A stretch of DNA of 64,000 nucleotides from Mycolicibacterium moriokaense (GCF_003347205.1 NZ_QQBJ01000007.1:124001-188000), one strand, 5' to 3'; positions 1-11,444 are shown, numbered from the stretch's first letter. Numbers and translations: made by a program. The notes: generated by a model not told the origin, from the sequence alone.

Positions 1-633
1 GTCGACCCGCTCGCTCTCGGCGGCCGATACCAGAGCGCTTCGCGGAATTCCGTCGTCGAGTTCGAAATCCGTTGTCCAATTGGTGAGTTCGGCATGATAC
101 GGCGAGTCGTAGAGCCGCAGCGATTCGGTGAGCTGCGAGGCTTCGGCCAACTCTGCCCGCAGTTCGTCGGGCACGACGTCGAGGCGGACCTCGTCGGCGC
201 CGACCGTGCCGCGCAACTCTCGTTCGAAGGAATACCAGTTCGGCGGCGCGGCGAAGGGCAGCCGATCGGTGCGCCGCAGCAGAATGGCGTCCGCACGCTG
301 CCGATGCCCATCGGTGACGAACTCCATCGGGCTGAAGTCGATGGACGCCAGGTGATGCAGATTGTTCGGATTCGGGAACCGGTCGACGTTGGCGGTCCAG
401 CCGGCGGCCGCCAACGCGACCCGGAAGTGATCGAGAACGGCGCCGCAGCCGATGAGCGTCTCCCTGCCCGTGACATCGGTGTGGGTGGGCGCCCTGGTGG
501 TGTCGACGAAAAGCTGGAGCACGTGACCGTCGAGCACCCACCGCCACGGCTGGCTGTTGTGCAGTGACGGGGCACGGCAGGCCAGCGCCACGGCGCGGGT
601 GATCACCTCGGTGTCGACGGTCGTGTCGCGCAT
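1..633 (-). CDS. Acg-family FMN nitroreductase-like protein, C-terminus cut by window edge
   Basis: The first 211 codons of a minus-strand gene run off the left edge. The N-terminus carries the same LACRAPSLHNSQPWRW segment as the complete paralogue at 4556-5551, which marks the Acg (Rv2032-like) family. These are nitroreductase-fold proteins that bind FMN but are thought to sequester it rather than act as ordinary nitroreductases. The ATG at 631-633 is chosen because GGAGG lies just upstream; in-frame ATGs at 645 and 654 lack such a site. It is divergent from the Rv2004c-like gene and may share the DosR-like box at 710-723, whose centre is about 84 nt away. Family assignment is firm; activity is not inferable. 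Confidence 0.85.
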   Translation of the reverse strand, partial: MRDTTVDTEVITRAVALACRAPSLHNSQPWRWVLDGHVLQLFVDTTRAPTHTDVTGRETLIGCGAVLDHFRVALAAAGWTANVDRFPNPNNLHHLASIDFSPMEFVTDGHRQRADAILLRRTDRLPFAAPPNWYSFERELRGTVGADEVRLDVVPDELRAELAEASQLTESLRLYDSPYHAELTNWTTDFELDDGIPRSALVSAAESERVD

Positions 634-709
634 GCCAACCTCCATATCCCTCATGCCCACCCTCTGGCAGCGGGGCAGGGCAGAACAGGGCCGATGGTCG
701 GCGAGGGCA

Positions 710-723
710 GGGCCTTAGTGCCC
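710..723. promoter_or_regulatory. DosR-like box between divergent acg-like and Rv2004c-like genes
   Basis: GGGCCTTAGTGCCC sits inside a perfect 6-bp inverted repeat (CAGGGC...GCCCTG, 708-725). It resembles the DosR core GGGACTWWAGTCCC. Its centre is 44.5 nt from the ATG at 761, the spacing also seen at five other genes here. Confidence 0.65.
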
Positions 724-760
724 TGGTCTCGACGTGCGCATACGCGAGACCTTGGGCGCT

Positions 761-2269
761 ATGAACAGTGCGTCCCCGGCGCTCTCGGGGTCACGTCAAC
801 AGCCGTGGGTCACCGCCGTAGGGAACCTCGCGGCACAGGTTCACGAGACGCACACAGGGGTCGTGGTGCTGATCGGCGACTCGGCGTTCAAGGCGAAGAA
901 GCCGCTCGTCACCGACTTCCTCGATTTCTCCACCGCGGACCTGCGCGAGCAGGCATGCCTGCGGGAGGTGGAGCTGAACCGGAGGATGGCAGCCGACAGC
1001 TATCTCGGGGTCGGCCATTTCAGTGCACCGCAGGGCGGACCCGCCGAACCGGTGGTCGTGATGCGCCGCTACCCGGATTCGGCCCGGTTGTCCGCGCTGG
1101 CCGCGCGGGGCGAGCCGATCGACGGCCCCCTGGCGGTGATCGCGGAGATGTTGGCGCGCTTTCACCGCGACGCGGCGCGCGACATCGCCATCGATGACCA
1201 GGCGAGCGTGGGGGCGACCTCGGCACGGTGGCGGGAGAACCTGTCGGAGCTGCGGCTGTATGTGGATGACGTGGTTGGGCGCGAGGCGCTCGACGAGATA
1301 ACCCGGCTGGCCATCCAATTCCTCGACGGTCGTGCGGATTTGTTCGCGCAGCGGATTGCCGAGCGCCGGATCGTCGACGGTCACGGCGATCTGATGAGCC
1401 AGGACATCTTCTGCATGCCGGAGGGCCCGGTCGTGCTCGACTGCCTCGAGTTCGACGATCGGCTGCGCTACGTCGACGGCATCGATGACGCCGCGTTCCT
1501 CGCGATGGATCTGGAGTTCCTCGGCCGAAAGGACGCCGCCGACTTCTTTCTCGACGAATACGCACGGCTTGCCGGGGACACCGCGCCGAACAGCTTGAGG
1601 GATTTCTGCATCGCCTACCGTGCCGTCGTGCGGGCAAAGGTGGACTGCATCCGCGTCCGCCAGGGTCACCGGGAGGCGGTCGACGACGCTCGACGACATC
1701 TGGACGTCGCGGCACGGCACCTTCGATCCGCCACTGTTCGGCTGATCATCATCTCCGGCGGACCGGGTACCGGCAAGACCACCATCGCGCACGGCCTCGC
1801 GAAACAGGTTGACGCGCAGGTTATCTCGACCGACGAGGTGCGGCGCGAACTGCAGGAGTCCGGCGCCCTCGCCGGCCGGGCGGGTGATCTGGACGCCGGG
1901 CTCTACGCCCCGGAGAACGTCTCGCTGGTGTACGACGAAGTGCTGCGTCGCGCCCGCTGCGGTCTTGCCTGCGGGCGCACGGTGATCCTCGACGGCACCT
2001 GGCGGGACGCCGGTCACCGGGAACGTGCCCACCGGCTGGGCGCCGAAACCTTATCGCCCGTCGTCGACTTCACCTGTTCGGTGCCGCTGCGGGAAGCGGT
2101 TCAGCGCATCCGGGCGAGGGGGCCGTCCGCGTCGGACGCGACCCCGAAAATCGCCGCCGCGCTGGGGGAGCCGACCGCGAAAACACCTGGCTCGCATCCG
2201 ATCGACACCGCCCGCCCGCTGGCCGATTCGGTCGCCGAGGCCCAGCGGATATGTTGTCTCGCAATCTAG
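761..2269 (+). CDS. Rv2004c-like two-domain kinase/P-loop ATPase
   Basis: A 502-aa protein. Residues about 1-320 resemble the aminoglycoside-phosphotransferase/kinase-like fold, with VDGHGDLMSQDIF as the likely catalytic-loop equivalent. Residues about 335-500 form a zeta-toxin/AAA-type P-loop domain with GGPGTGKTT as Walker A. This arrangement matches Rv2004c, a DosR-regulon protein of unknown substrate. ATG 761 is preferred over the in-frame start at 734 because the DosR-like box at 710-723 is then spaced 44.5 nt away, consistent with a leaderless mRNA and a weak GACCTT -10-like hexamer at 748-753. The triacylglycerol synthase gene begins 30 nt downstream, probably in the same operon. Confidence 0.85.
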   Translation: MNSASPALSGSRQQPWVTAVGNLAAQVHETHTGVVVLIGDSAFKAKKPLVTDFLDFSTADLREQACLREVELNRRMAADSYLGVGHFSAPQGGPAEPVVVMRRYPDSARLSALAARGEPIDGPLAVIAEMLARFHRDAARDIAIDDQASVGATSARWRENLSELRLYVDDVVGREALDEITRLAIQFLDGRADLFAQRIAERRIVDGHGDLMSQDIFCMPEGPVVLDCLEFDDRLRYVDGIDDAAFLAMDLEFLGRKDAADFFLDEYARLAGDTAPNSLRDFCIAYRAVVRAKVDCIRVRQGHREAVDDARRHLDVAARHLRSATVRLIIISGGPGTGKTTIAHGLAKQVDAQVISTDEVRRELQESGALAGRAGDLDAGLYAPENVSLVYDEVLRRARCGLACGRTVILDGTWRDAGHRERAHRLGAETLSPVVDFTCSVPLREAVQRIRARGPSASDATPKIAAALGEPTAKTPGSHPIDTARPLADSVAEAQRICCLAI

Positions 2270-2299
2270 CTCGCCCAATCGAACGGCAAGGGGCATGAC

Positions 2300-3670
2300 G
2301 TGGAGCATTTGACGACACTCGACGCAGGCTTTCTCGAGGCCGAGGACTCCGACCGGCACATCAGCCTGGCGGTCGGCGGCCTGTCCGTCATCGAGGGGCC
2401 GATCCCGGACTTTCACGCGCTCGGAGCGGGCATCGCCGAACGCATCCTGAAGGTGCCGCGGTTCAAACAGGTCCTGCGGACCCATCGCCTGGACCTCGGC
2501 CCGCCCGAATGGGTGGAGCACAAAGCTTTTGATCTCTCCCACCACATCCATCGCGCGGCTCTGCCGCAACCCGGCGACGACGAGACGCTGTACCGGTTCG
2601 TCGCCGACGTCATGGAGCGGCGGTTGGATCGCGATCGGCCGCTGTGGGAATGCTGGATCATCGAAGGTCTTGCCGGTGGCCGGTGGGCGCTGTTGATGAA
2701 GATTCATCACTGCATCGCCGACGGCATCGCCACGATGCACGTGTTCTCCGGGCTCAGCGACAACGGCGACTCCGCCGACTACACGAGCGAGATCCGTGCC
2801 GCCCGAGGCTCGCCGGACAAATCCGTCAATCTCAGCAAGCTGTCACTGAATCCGTTGAACTGGGTTGGCGGCATGTGGAACCTGGCGACCGGTGCCGCGA
2901 GCGCGGCGATGTTGGCCGTGGAGGGCGCCATCGAGGTGACCGGGGGCCTGGTGCGGCCGTCGGCGTCATCGTCGCTCAACGGCCCCGTGTCGACGATGCG
3001 GAGGTTCAGTTCGGCGCGGGTCAGCCTCGGCGACGTCGCGAAAGTGTGTGACGCGTTCGGGGTCACCATCAACGATGTCGCGCTGGCCGCGATCACCGAC
3101 AGCTTCCGCGCCGCGCTCGTGCGCCGCGGCGAGCAGCCCAGGCGAAACTCGTTGCGCACACTGGTTCCCGTCTCGATCCGGTCGAACGACGCGGTCGATG
3201 TCACCGACAACCGGGTGTCGCTGATGCTGCCCTTCCTGCCGGTGGACAAGGAGGAGCCGGCGGATCAGCTGCGTGCGGTGCACCGGCGACTGTCCAGGGC
3301 CAAGAGCAGCGGCCAGCGTGAGGCGGGCAGCATCTTCATCGCCGCCGCCAACGTGGTGCCGTTCCCGTTCACCGCATGGGCCGTTCGCGCGTTGACCCGA
3401 CTGCCCCAGCGCGGCGTCGTCACGCTGGCCACCAACGTGCCCGGGCCTCGTCATCGGATGCGGATCATGGGCCGAGAGGTGGTGCGGGTGGTTCCGATTC
3501 CGCCCATCGCCCTGCAACTGCGCACGGGCATCGCGATCCTGAGCTACGCCGATGAGTTGGTCTTCGGAATCACCGGTGATTTCGATGCCGCTCCGGATGT
3601 GACCGAGTTGGCCAAGGGCATCGAACACGGTGTCGCCCAGTTGGTCTCGCTCAGCGAAACGTCGGCGTGA
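2300..3670 (+). CDS. tgs: Wax ester synthase/diacylglycerol acyltransferase (Tgs family)
   Basis: 456 aa. The WS/DGAT catalytic motif HHCIADG lies at residues 136-142, and the N-terminal TTLDAGFLEAED segment is typical of mycobacterial triacylglycerol synthases. Such enzymes esterify diacylglycerol with acyl-CoA to make storage triacylglycerol; the best known, Tgs1 (Rv3130c), is DosR-induced. The start is GTG with AAGGGG upstream. It follows the Rv2004c-like gene by 30 nt, so it probably depends on the same promoter. It ends 4 nt before the convergent USP gene. Which of the many mycobacterial Tgs paralogues is the true orthologue cannot be settled by eye. Confidence 0.88.
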   Translation: MEHLTTLDAGFLEAEDSDRHISLAVGGLSVIEGPIPDFHALGAGIAERILKVPRFKQVLRTHRLDLGPPEWVEHKAFDLSHHIHRAALPQPGDDETLYRFVADVMERRLDRDRPLWECWIIEGLAGGRWALLMKIHHCIADGIATMHVFSGLSDNGDSADYTSEIRAARGSPDKSVNLSKLSLNPLNWVGGMWNLATGAASAAMLAVEGAIEVTGGLVRPSASSSLNGPVSTMRRFSSARVSLGDVAKVCDAFGVTINDVALAAITDSFRAALVRRGEQPRRNSLRTLVPVSIRSNDAVDVTDNRVSLMLPFLPVDKEEPADQLRAVHRRLSRAKSSGQREAGSIFIAAANVVPFPFTAWAVRALTRLPQRGVVTLATNVPGPRHRMRIMGREVVRVVPIPPIALQLRTGIAILSYADELVFGITGDFDAAPDVTELAKGIEHGVAQLVSLSETSA

Positions 3671-3674
3671 CCCG

Positions 3675-4556
3675 TCAATCGGTCGCGGTGCCGCGAACCA
3701 CGACCACCGGCGCGGCAGAGGACTCGGCGACCTCCGTACTCACCGAGCCCAAGAGCAACCTGGCGAATCCGCCCCGGCCGCGGCTGCCGAGCACCACGAG
3801 TTGCGACTGCCTGGACTTCTCGATCAGCCAGTGTGCGGGTCTGTCGCAGAAAACCTCTCGCCACACGTGCACATCGGGATATCGCTCCTGCCAGCCGGCG
3901 AGGCGCTCGGCGAGAAGCTCACCGCCTTCCTGCTCGTAATACTGCTGACCCCATTCGGATTCGTAGTCGACGACCGCTACGTCGCTCCAGGCGTGCAGTG
4001 AGACGAGATCGACCCCTCGATGAGACGCTTCCTCGAACGCGAACGCGGTGGCGGCCTCGGATGCCGGCGAGCCGTCGATGCCGAGCAGGACGGGAAGACC
4101 GGAATCGGGTTGGCCGCCGTCGGAATGGACGATCGCCACCGGGTTGCGGGCGTAGTGCACCAAGGCCCGGCTCACGGAGCCGAGCATCCGCGCTCCGACA
4201 GCGCCGAGCCGGCGGCTGCCGACGACGGTGATCCTGGCCCGCTGGGACGCGGCCAGCAGTTCGGCTGCGACAACGCCGTGGCGCACCTCGATCGCAACGG
4301 TGGGCTGCGAGTCGTCGCTGGCCGCTGTCTTGGTTGCGTGTTCGATGATCTGCTTCGCGTGGTTTTCCTGCCAATCCCGGTAGCCGGCTTGCAGATATCT
4401 GACCGGCCAGCCGACCACCACCGGGGCGATGACGTGCATCAACGTCAGCGGCAGATCGCGGTCGGCGGCCTCGCGGCAGGCCCACCGCACGGCGGCGTCC
4501 GACGCGGATCCGTCGACCGCAACCAGGACTCCGTAGTCCGAGGTCGGTGCCGACAT
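3675..4556 (-). CDS. Tandem-domain universal stress protein (USP)
   Basis: 293 aa with two UspA domains. The first starts YGVLVAVDGSASDAAVRW. The second ends in the ATP-binding pattern GSRGRGGFARLLLGS (G-x2-G-x9-G-S). Similar two-domain USPs (Rv2005c, Rv2026c, Rv1996) belong to the M. tuberculosis DosR regulon and have been proposed to bind ATP. It is the last gene of the nine-gene operon that starts at 11314. Its ATG overlaps the preceding stop by one base (TGATG), suggesting translational coupling. It converges on the triacylglycerol synthase gene with a 4-nt gap. Confidence 0.92.
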   Translation of the reverse strand: MSAPTSDYGVLVAVDGSASDAAVRWACREAADRDLPLTLMHVIAPVVVGWPVRYLQAGYRDWQENHAKQIIEHATKTAASDDSQPTVAIEVRHGVVAAELLAASQRARITVVGSRRLGAVGARMLGSVSRALVHYARNPVAIVHSDGGQPDSGLPVLLGIDGSPASEAATAFAFEEASHRGVDLVSLHAWSDVAVVDYESEWGQQYYEQEGGELLAERLAGWQERYPDVHVWREVFCDRPAHWLIEKSRQSQLVVLGSRGRGGFARLLLGSVSTEVAESSAAPVVVVRGTATD

Positions 4557-5551
4557 CAGCGCACCTGCAGAACTTCGTCGACCGGCCGTCGCCGGGTTCG
4601 CACCGGCTCCGGAAGGCCCGGCGCGGCCCGTCCGACGCGGATGAGGACCTGGGGCTCGGCACGGCGACCGGTGATGCGTCGCACCGCCTCACGGCCGGCG
4701 TGCACCTCGAGAAGGTGGGTCAAGGTGCAGGTGGCGAAACCTGCGGCGGTGCATTCCAGCAGCAGTCGGGACAGCGCCTCACCACAGCGCAGAGTGTTCT
4801 CCGGGCTGTCGTCGAACGTCGAGAGAACAAGCACGTTCGCGCGGTCGCGATCGATCTCGGGCCTGCGATCGCCGCTGCCGTAGGCGGGAAAGTCACGGGC
4901 GACGTCGACCCGTGCCGCCTCCGCTGGTGAGGCCAGCACCGCGGCCGGAAGCCCGTCGTCGGATTCCGAGTGATGGGTCCACCACAGCAGTTCATACCGG
5001 TACGACGCGTCGTCACGCCGATGCTGCTCGGTGCGGCGTGACGCGTCGGCCAGCGCGGGACGACCGCTGTCGTCGATCACGTCGAGCACCACGGCGGTGT
5101 GCTCGACAACACCGCGCAGGGTCTGTTCCAGCTCTGCCCACGGCTCGGGTGCCGCGAACGCCAGCCGATCGGTGCGCCGCCGCGAGATCGCTTCGCCGAG
5201 AATTCGTTCGTGCTCGTTGGCCGACTGTGCCGGGTGGAACGAAATCGATGCCAGAAGGTCGTGGTTCCGCGAATCGGGGTATCGGTCGACGATGGGCTGC
5301 CAGCCCGCGGCCGCGGCGGCGACCTGAAGGTGATCCAGCGCGGCGCCGCAGCTCATGATCACCTCCCCACCGGTGACGTCGGTGTGATGGGCGACCCGTT
5401 GGTGGTCGGCGTAGAGCGCTAGCACCGCGCCGTCCAGAAGCCAACGCCACGGCTGGCTGTTGTGCAGCGAGGGCGCGTGGCAGGCCAGTTCGACGATGCC
5501 TGCTACCTGCTGGGCGCTGATCGGTTGCGGGGGTGCGTCGGGACGCGTCAT
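4556..5551 (-). CDS. Acg-family FMN nitroreductase-like protein
   Basis: 331 aa, complete paralogue of the truncated gene at 1-633 (shared HAPSLHNSQPWRW and later RRTDRLAFA-type segments). The length fits Acg (Rv2032), a nitroreductase-fold FMN-binding protein strongly induced by hypoxia and NO in M. tuberculosis. The ATG at 5549-5551 is chosen because it overlaps the upstream stop as ATGA; a longer reading frame to 5830 exists but would run through the whole preceding gene. It is gene eight of the PDH-type operon, so it is co-expressed with central carbon enzymes rather than standing alone. Confidence 0.9.
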   Translation of the reverse strand: MTRPDAPPQPISAQQVAGIVELACHAPSLHNSQPWRWLLDGAVLALYADHQRVAHHTDVTGGEVIMSCGAALDHLQVAAAAAGWQPIVDRYPDSRNHDLLASISFHPAQSANEHERILGEAISRRRTDRLAFAAPEPWAELEQTLRGVVEHTAVVLDVIDDSGRPALADASRRTEQHRRDDASYRYELLWWTHHSESDDGLPAAVLASPAEAARVDVARDFPAYGSGDRRPEIDRDRANVLVLSTFDDSPENTLRCGEALSRLLLECTAAGFATCTLTHLLEVHAGREAVRRITGRRAEPQVLIRVGRAAPGLPEPVRTRRRPVDEVLQVR

Positions 5552-5859
5552 GGCGACTTCCTCTGCCGGGCCGGTTTCTGTGTGACGGGCGGACCGTCCG
5601 GATGCCGCAACGCCGTCTTGGACACCACACGTAGGTCGACGGTGAAGTACTGCGGTTCGGGTACATGCCTGGCGACGGTCTCCCGCAATTGGGCGAACAC
5701 CTTGTCCAGTGCTTCGAGTGCATCGACATCGACCGGGATACAGGAGATGCCGACGTCCATCCAATGGCTGCCGTATCGGGTCAGCCCATGTGCGAAGCCG
5801 GGCAGATCGGTGTGATCGTCGGGGTTCCACGAGATCACCTCGACGGCCTTGTCGGTCAT
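5548..5859 (-). CDS. Unrecognised 103-aa protein of the PDH-type operon
   Basis: I do not recognise the family. The protein is soluble-looking with no signal peptide or membrane segment. It has aromatic and histidine-rich patches near residues 25-40 ([14 protein letters not shown]) and a basic, proline-containing C-terminus (about residues 85-103). It overlaps the acyl carrier protein gene upstream and the nitroreductase gene downstream by 4 nt each (ATGA), so it is translated as part of the same coupled message. Position between an ACP and a flavoprotein suggests an accessory role to one of them, but this is only context. Confidence 0.8.
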   Translation of the reverse strand: MTDKAVEVISWNPDDHTDLPGFAHGLTRYGSHWMDVGISCIPVDVDALEALDKVFAQLRETVARHVPEPQYFTVDLRVVSKTALRHPDGPPVTQKPARQRKSP

Positions 5860-6128
5860 TGCCGGTTCCCGGACGGCGGGGTCGTCAACTCGAGCGAGAG
5901 GTAGCCCACGACATCGGACAGCGTCCTCAGCGACGCGTAGTCGGACTCCGGAATGTCGACGTTCAGCCGCTTGTGGATGCCGATCAGGAAGTTCAGCCAG
6001 TCCATCGAGTCGAGGTCCACTTGATCTCGAAGCAGGACGGTGTCCGAGATGTCCTGCGCGTCCACTTCGGGCGCGATGGTCGTCAACACCGCCAGTACCT
6101 CACCGCGAATGTCGTCCTGTGTCATCAT
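5856..6128 (-). CDS. Stand-alone acyl carrier protein
   Basis: 90 aa, four-helix ACP-like. The motif [11 protein letters not shown] at about residues 38-48 carries the serine that would receive 4-phosphopantetheine. Two adjacent ATGs (6128 and 6125) are possible starts. It lies 6 nt after the E2 gene, the only junction in the operon without an overlap, and itself overlaps the next gene by 4 nt. A dedicated ACP in a pyruvate-dehydrogenase operon is unusual. It could carry acetyl units, serve lipoate assembly, or hold the acyl group made by the operon's acyl-CoA synthetase; the sequence does not decide between these. Confidence 0.9.
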   Translation of the reverse strand: MMTQDDIRGEVLAVLTTIAPEVDAQDISDTVLLRDQVDLDSMDWLNFLIGIHKRLNVDIPESDYASLRTLSDVVGYLSLELTTPPSGNRQ

Positions 6129-6134
6129 TTTTTG

Positions 6135-7331
6135 TCACTTCTCCAGAATCTCCGGTTGCTGCAACAACTCTGCGACGGCGGCCAGGAAGAGCGCTCCGCG
6201 GTGCCCGTCGCTGGCGCGGTGATCCGCGGCCAGGGTGGCGGCCACGGTGTTCACGATTCGGATGCCGCCGTCGACGGCGCACACCTTCTGCGCCGGCTTT
6301 CCCAACCCGACCAGCGCCACCTGAGGTGGATAGATGACACCGAAGACGGTGTCGACGCCCTGGTCGCCCAGATTGGTGACGGTGATGGTCGGATCCGACA
6401 TCTCCGAACTGCGCAGTGAACCGGCGCGCGCGCGGGCCACCAGGTCGGTCAGGTCGGCCATCAATTCGTCGAGGTTCTTCTCGGCGACATCGTGAATGGC
6501 CGGCGCCACCAGGCCGCCGCCGCGAAGTGAGATCGCCACGCCGACATGGGTTCCGGTGCCCGGTGTGAAGCCGTCATCTCGCCAGAAACCGTTGAATTCG
6601 CTGAAGCGCGCGGCAGCCAGCGCCACCGCCTTCAGATGCAACACGGCCGGCAGCACCCGTTCGGTGACGGGACGATCCGCGTTGCGGTCGGCCAGCCAGC
6701 CCAGCGCGTTGTCGAGCCGGATCTCGTGGGCCAGGTAGTAATGCGGAATCTCGCGTTTGGATCGACTCATCGCCGCCGCGATGGCCTTGCGCATGGCCGA
6801 AGCGCGGTCGGCGACGGCCGTGGTTTCCGCAGGCGCCTGTGCGGCGGCGGTCGTGGCGGGTTGCGGTTCGGGAGGTGAGGCCTGTTCGACGTCGTGCAGG
6901 GTGACCGCCCCCTGCGGACCGGTGCCGGAAACCGACTCGGCGTCCACCCCCAACTTCGCCGCAAGCCGCCGGGCCGCCGGCGATATCCAACGGCGATGGG
7001 CGATTTCGTGCGATGCCGCCACGGGTGTCGCCGCACGCTTCTTGGTCCGCTTCGGTGTCGTGGCATGCGGCGCCGCGGCGGGCTGGGAAATCTCGCCGTC
7101 GGCCCGCAACGTGGCCAGCACCGCGCCGACGCCGACGGTTTCGCCCACCGCCACCAGCAGTTCGTCGACGGTGCCCTCCTGCCAGCATTCCACCTCGACC
7201 GCGGCCTTGGTCGTGTCGACCACCGCGACGACCTGCCCGCGCGTCACGGTGTCGCCGGGCTTGACGAGCCATTCCACCAGCGTGCCCTCGTCCATGTCCG
7301 CGCCGAGGGACGGCATCTTGAAGTCGATCAC
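6135..7331 (-). CDS. pdhC: Dihydrolipoamide acyltransferase (E2) of a 2-oxo-acid dehydrogenase complex
   Basis: 398 aa. A single lipoyl domain occupies residues 1-80 with lipoyl-lysine K42 in [12 protein letters not shown] peripheral-subunit-binding domain follows at about 112-150 ([15 protein letters not shown]). The catalytic acyltransferase domain ends with [10 protein letters not shown], the HxxxDG signature, near residue 370. It moves acetyl (or another acyl) from E1 to CoA. GTG start at 7329-7331 overlaps the E1beta stop (GTGA). No dihydrolipoamide dehydrogenase (E3) is in the operon, so a shared housekeeping E3 must serve it. Pyruvate is the likeliest substrate but branched-chain or acetoin-type use is not excluded. 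Confidence 0.92.
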   Translation of the reverse strand: MIDFKMPSLGADMDEGTLVEWLVKPGDTVTRGQVVAVVDTTKAAVEVECWQEGTVDELLVAVGETVGVGAVLATLRADGEISQPAAAPHATTPKRTKKRAATPVAASHEIAHRRWISPAARRLAAKLGVDAESVSGTGPQGAVTLHDVEQASPPEPQPATTAAAQAPAETTAVADRASAMRKAIAAAMSRSKREIPHYYLAHEIRLDNALGWLADRNADRPVTERVLPAVLHLKAVALAAARFSEFNGFWRDDGFTPGTGTHVGVAISLRGGGLVAPAIHDVAEKNLDELMADLTDLVARARAGSLRSSEMSDPTITVTNLGDQGVDTVFGVIYPPQVALVGLGKPAQKVCAVDGGIRIVNTVAATLAADHRASDGHRGALFLAAVAELLQQPEILEK

Positions 7332-8314
7332 GGGCGCTCCCCGACGACGCGTTCCACCGCTTGGACGATCGTGGCGACCTGAGGCAACGCCGCCTGCTCG
7401 AGATGCTTGGCGTACGGCATCGGCACTTCGGCGCTGCAGACCCGGCCGATCGGTGCGTCGAGCTCATAGAAGGCGTTCTCGGCGAGGCGTGCGCTGATCT
7501 CGGCGGCGAAACTGCCTGTGCGCCAACCCTCGTCGATGACGACGGCGCGGTGTGTCTTCGTCACGGACTCGAGGATCGTGTCCTCGTCCAGTGGGCGCAG
7601 CACGCGCAGATCGATGACCTCGCACTCGATGCCGTTCAGCGACAGCTCGTTTGCGGCATCCAGCGCCTTGGGCAGACAGCCGCCGTAGGTGACCAGCGTG
7701 ACATCCGTCCCCGCCCGCCGCACAGCGCAGCGCGCGATGTCGGTGGCGGCGAGGGTGTCGGCATCCGTCGAGGTGTTGTAGAGCTGGACGTGCTCGAACA
7801 CCACCACCGGGTCGGGATCGGCCACGGCGGAGGTCAGCATGCCGTAGGCATCCTCCACCGTCGCCGGGGCGAGCACCTTGATCCCGGGAACATGTGCATA
7901 CCAGCCCTCGAGGCTGTGCGAATGCTGGGCGGCCAGCTGGCGCCCGGCACCGGTCGCCATCCGGACGACGATCGGTACGGAGAACTGACCGCCGGACATA
8001 TGGCGCAGCGCCGCAGCGGTATTCACGATCTGGTCGAGCGCAAGCAGGCTGAAGTTGACCGTCATGATCTCCACGATCGGGCGTAGTCCGCCGAGTGCGG
8101 CCCCGATCCCGACACCGACGAATCCCAACTCGGACAACGGGGTGTCGCGCACCCGCTGCGGGCCGAACTCCTCCAGCAGACCCTTGGATGCGGCGTACGT
8201 GCCGCCGTAGCGGCCGACGTCCTCGCCCATCACCAGCACTCGCTCGTCGTCGCGCAGTGCATCGCGCATGGCGTCGTGCACCGCGCTGCGGAAGGTCGTT
8301 TTCATCTTGGTCAT
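7328..8314 (-). CDS. pdhB: 2-oxo-acid dehydrogenase E1 beta subunit
   Basis: 328 aa, transketolase-type beta chain. [10 protein letters not shown] near residue 30 and the C-terminal transketolase domain ([12 protein letters not shown]) are typical of PdhB/AcoB. With E1alpha it decarboxylates a 2-oxo acid on thiamine diphosphate and acylates E2. The ATG at 8312-8314 is chosen because it overlaps the E1alpha stop as ATGA; an upstream in-frame start at 8365 would lie inside the alpha gene. It overlaps the E2 start by 4 nt. Confidence 0.93.
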   Translation of the reverse strand: MTKMKTTFRSAVHDAMRDALRDDERVLVMGEDVGRYGGTYAASKGLLEEFGPQRVRDTPLSELGFVGVGIGAALGGLRPIVEIMTVNFSLLALDQIVNTAAALRHMSGGQFSVPIVVRMATGAGRQLAAQHSHSLEGWYAHVPGIKVLAPATVEDAYGMLTSAVADPDPVVVFEHVQLYNTSTDADTLAATDIARCAVRRAGTDVTLVTYGGCLPKALDAANELSLNGIECEVIDLRVLRPLDEDTILESVTKTHRAVVIDEGWRTGSFAAEISARLAENAFYELDAPIGRVCSAEVPMPYAKHLEQAALPQVATIVQAVERVVGERP

Positions 8315-9275
8315 CCCGTCGCAGGAGTGAGCACATCGCGCTCGAGATCGTCGACGCTTTCCCACGTCCCGGCCTCGGCGTAGGCCACCGCGTCATCGAC
8401 TTCGGAAGCGGCGTCGGCCTCGATGGCCGCGACGTCGCCGTCGGTCAACGTGCCGTTTGCCAGGCACTGCGCGGTGAACAGCGTGATGGGATCGCGCTTG
8501 CGCCAGTCCTCGACCTCGGCCTTGTCCCGGTACAACTCGGGGTCGAACATGGAGTGCGCGCGGAACCGGTAGGTGCGGAACTCGAGGAAGAACGGCCCGC
8601 CCGCGGTGCGGATCTGGTCTGCCCCGTGTATCGCCGCCTCGCGGCAGGCGCGCACATCCATGCCGTCGACCGCCAGCGTCGGCACGTTGTAGGCGGCCGC
8701 CTTCGCTGTCAGATCGGTCTGCGACTGCGCGCGATCCAGCGCGGTACCCATCGCGTACAGGTTGTTCTCGCAGCAGAACAGGACCGGCAATTTCCACAGC
8801 GCGGCCATGTTGAGGGACTCGTGGAACGCGCCCTCGGCGACGGCGCCGTCGCCGAAATAGCATGCGGTCACCCGGTTCCGCTGTGCCATGGTGTCGGCGA
8901 GTCCCAGCCCGACCGCCAGGGGCAGCCCGCCACCGACGATTGCGTTGCCGCCGTAGAAGCGCCTCGCCGTGTCGAAGAGGTGCATCGAGCCACCCCTGCC
9001 GCGGGAGCAGCCCTCCTGCTTGCCGAACATCTCGGCCATGATGGAGGTCATCGGTATGCCCCGCAGCAGTGCGTGGGCGTGCTCGCGGTACGTCGCGACA
9101 ACGGCGTCGTCGGGTTGCAGCGCACTCAAGGAGCCCGCAGCCACCGCCTCCTCACCGACGTACAGATGCAGAAAGCCTCGGATCTTGGTCTCGCCGTATA
9201 GTTCTGCGCATTTTTCCTCCATCTGGCGCACCCGAATCATGTCCGACAGCAGGCGCCGTGCGAGGGCGCCGTCGC

Positions 9276-9279
<4 letters not shown>
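8311..9279 (-). CDS. pdhA: 2-oxo-acid dehydrogenase E1 alpha subunit
   Basis: 322 aa. The thiamine-diphosphate motif [15 protein letters not shown]-(x)-NN is intact around residues 140-170. [16 protein letters not shown] and HAHALLRG are typical of PdhA-type alpha chains rather than the branched-chain enzymes. It pairs with the overlapping beta gene. ATG at 9279 overlaps the acyl-CoA synthetase stop by 4 nt. This two-gene E1 differs from the homodimeric AceE used by the usual actinobacterial pyruvate dehydrogenase, so it is probably a second, condition-specific complex. Confidence 0.93.
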
Positions 9280-11068
<1,789 letters not shown>

Positions 11069-11072
<4 letters not shown>

Positions 11073-11314
11073 GGCGGAAGCACCCCGTTGCGCAGGGCCG
11101 GGCCGATGTTGACCATCACGTGGTCCAGCAGTTCGTTGTAGGCCGATCCGTCGACGAGGAGCTCGGTGGGCCCGTAATGCAGCAGGAAGGCATCCAGGCG
11201 CCGGTCGATGGGCCAGTCGGCGTATGTCTGTCCGGTGAACTCCGAGCGGAGGAACCGCCAGGCGTGGGCCTCGAGTTCGGCCCTTGTCAGCTGGCCACGG
11301 TCGGTCGGCGTCAT
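11069..11314 (-). CDS. Unrecognised 81-aa protein, first gene of the PDH-type operon
   Basis: I do not recognise this family. It is short, acidic, without membrane segments, and contains AWRFLRSEF and a central [18 protein letters not shown] stretch. The start ATG at 11312-11314 has GGAGAGGG at a good distance, and a DosR-like box is centred 65 nt upstream. It overlaps the acyl-CoA synthetase start by 4 nt. As the leader gene of a nine-gene coupled operon it sets translation entry for the whole message. A structural or regulatory partner of the synthetase is a guess. Confidence 0.85.
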
Positions 11315-11372
11315 TGCGTTCCCTCTCCTTGCCGGGTGACTCCATCGTTTTCGAGCGGGCAGGGGGCGACTA

Positions 11373-11386
11373 GAGACGAAAGTCAT
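11373..11386. promoter_or_regulatory. DosR-like box for the minus-strand PDH-type operon
   Basis: On the minus strand ATGACTTTCGTCTC agrees with the DosR core at 10 of 14 positions. Its centre is 65 nt from the ATG at 11314, the spacing class seen here for genes with Shine-Dalgarno sites. Confidence 0.55.
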
Positions 11387-11393
11387 TCGCGAG

Positions 11394-11408
11394 GGGTCCT
11401 GTGGACCC
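11394..11408. promoter_or_regulatory. DosR-like palindrome for the Ddn-like gene
   Basis: GGGTCC-TGT-GGACCC is a perfect inverted repeat. It is 15 rather than 14 nt, so it is an off-consensus DosR-like box. Its centre is 44 nt from the ATG at 11445. CACCAT at 11433-11438, ending 6 nt before that ATG, may be the -10. Confidence 0.5.
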
Positions 11409-11444
11409 TGGCCCGGCCGGGCTGTCGCGGCCCACCATCGGTGC

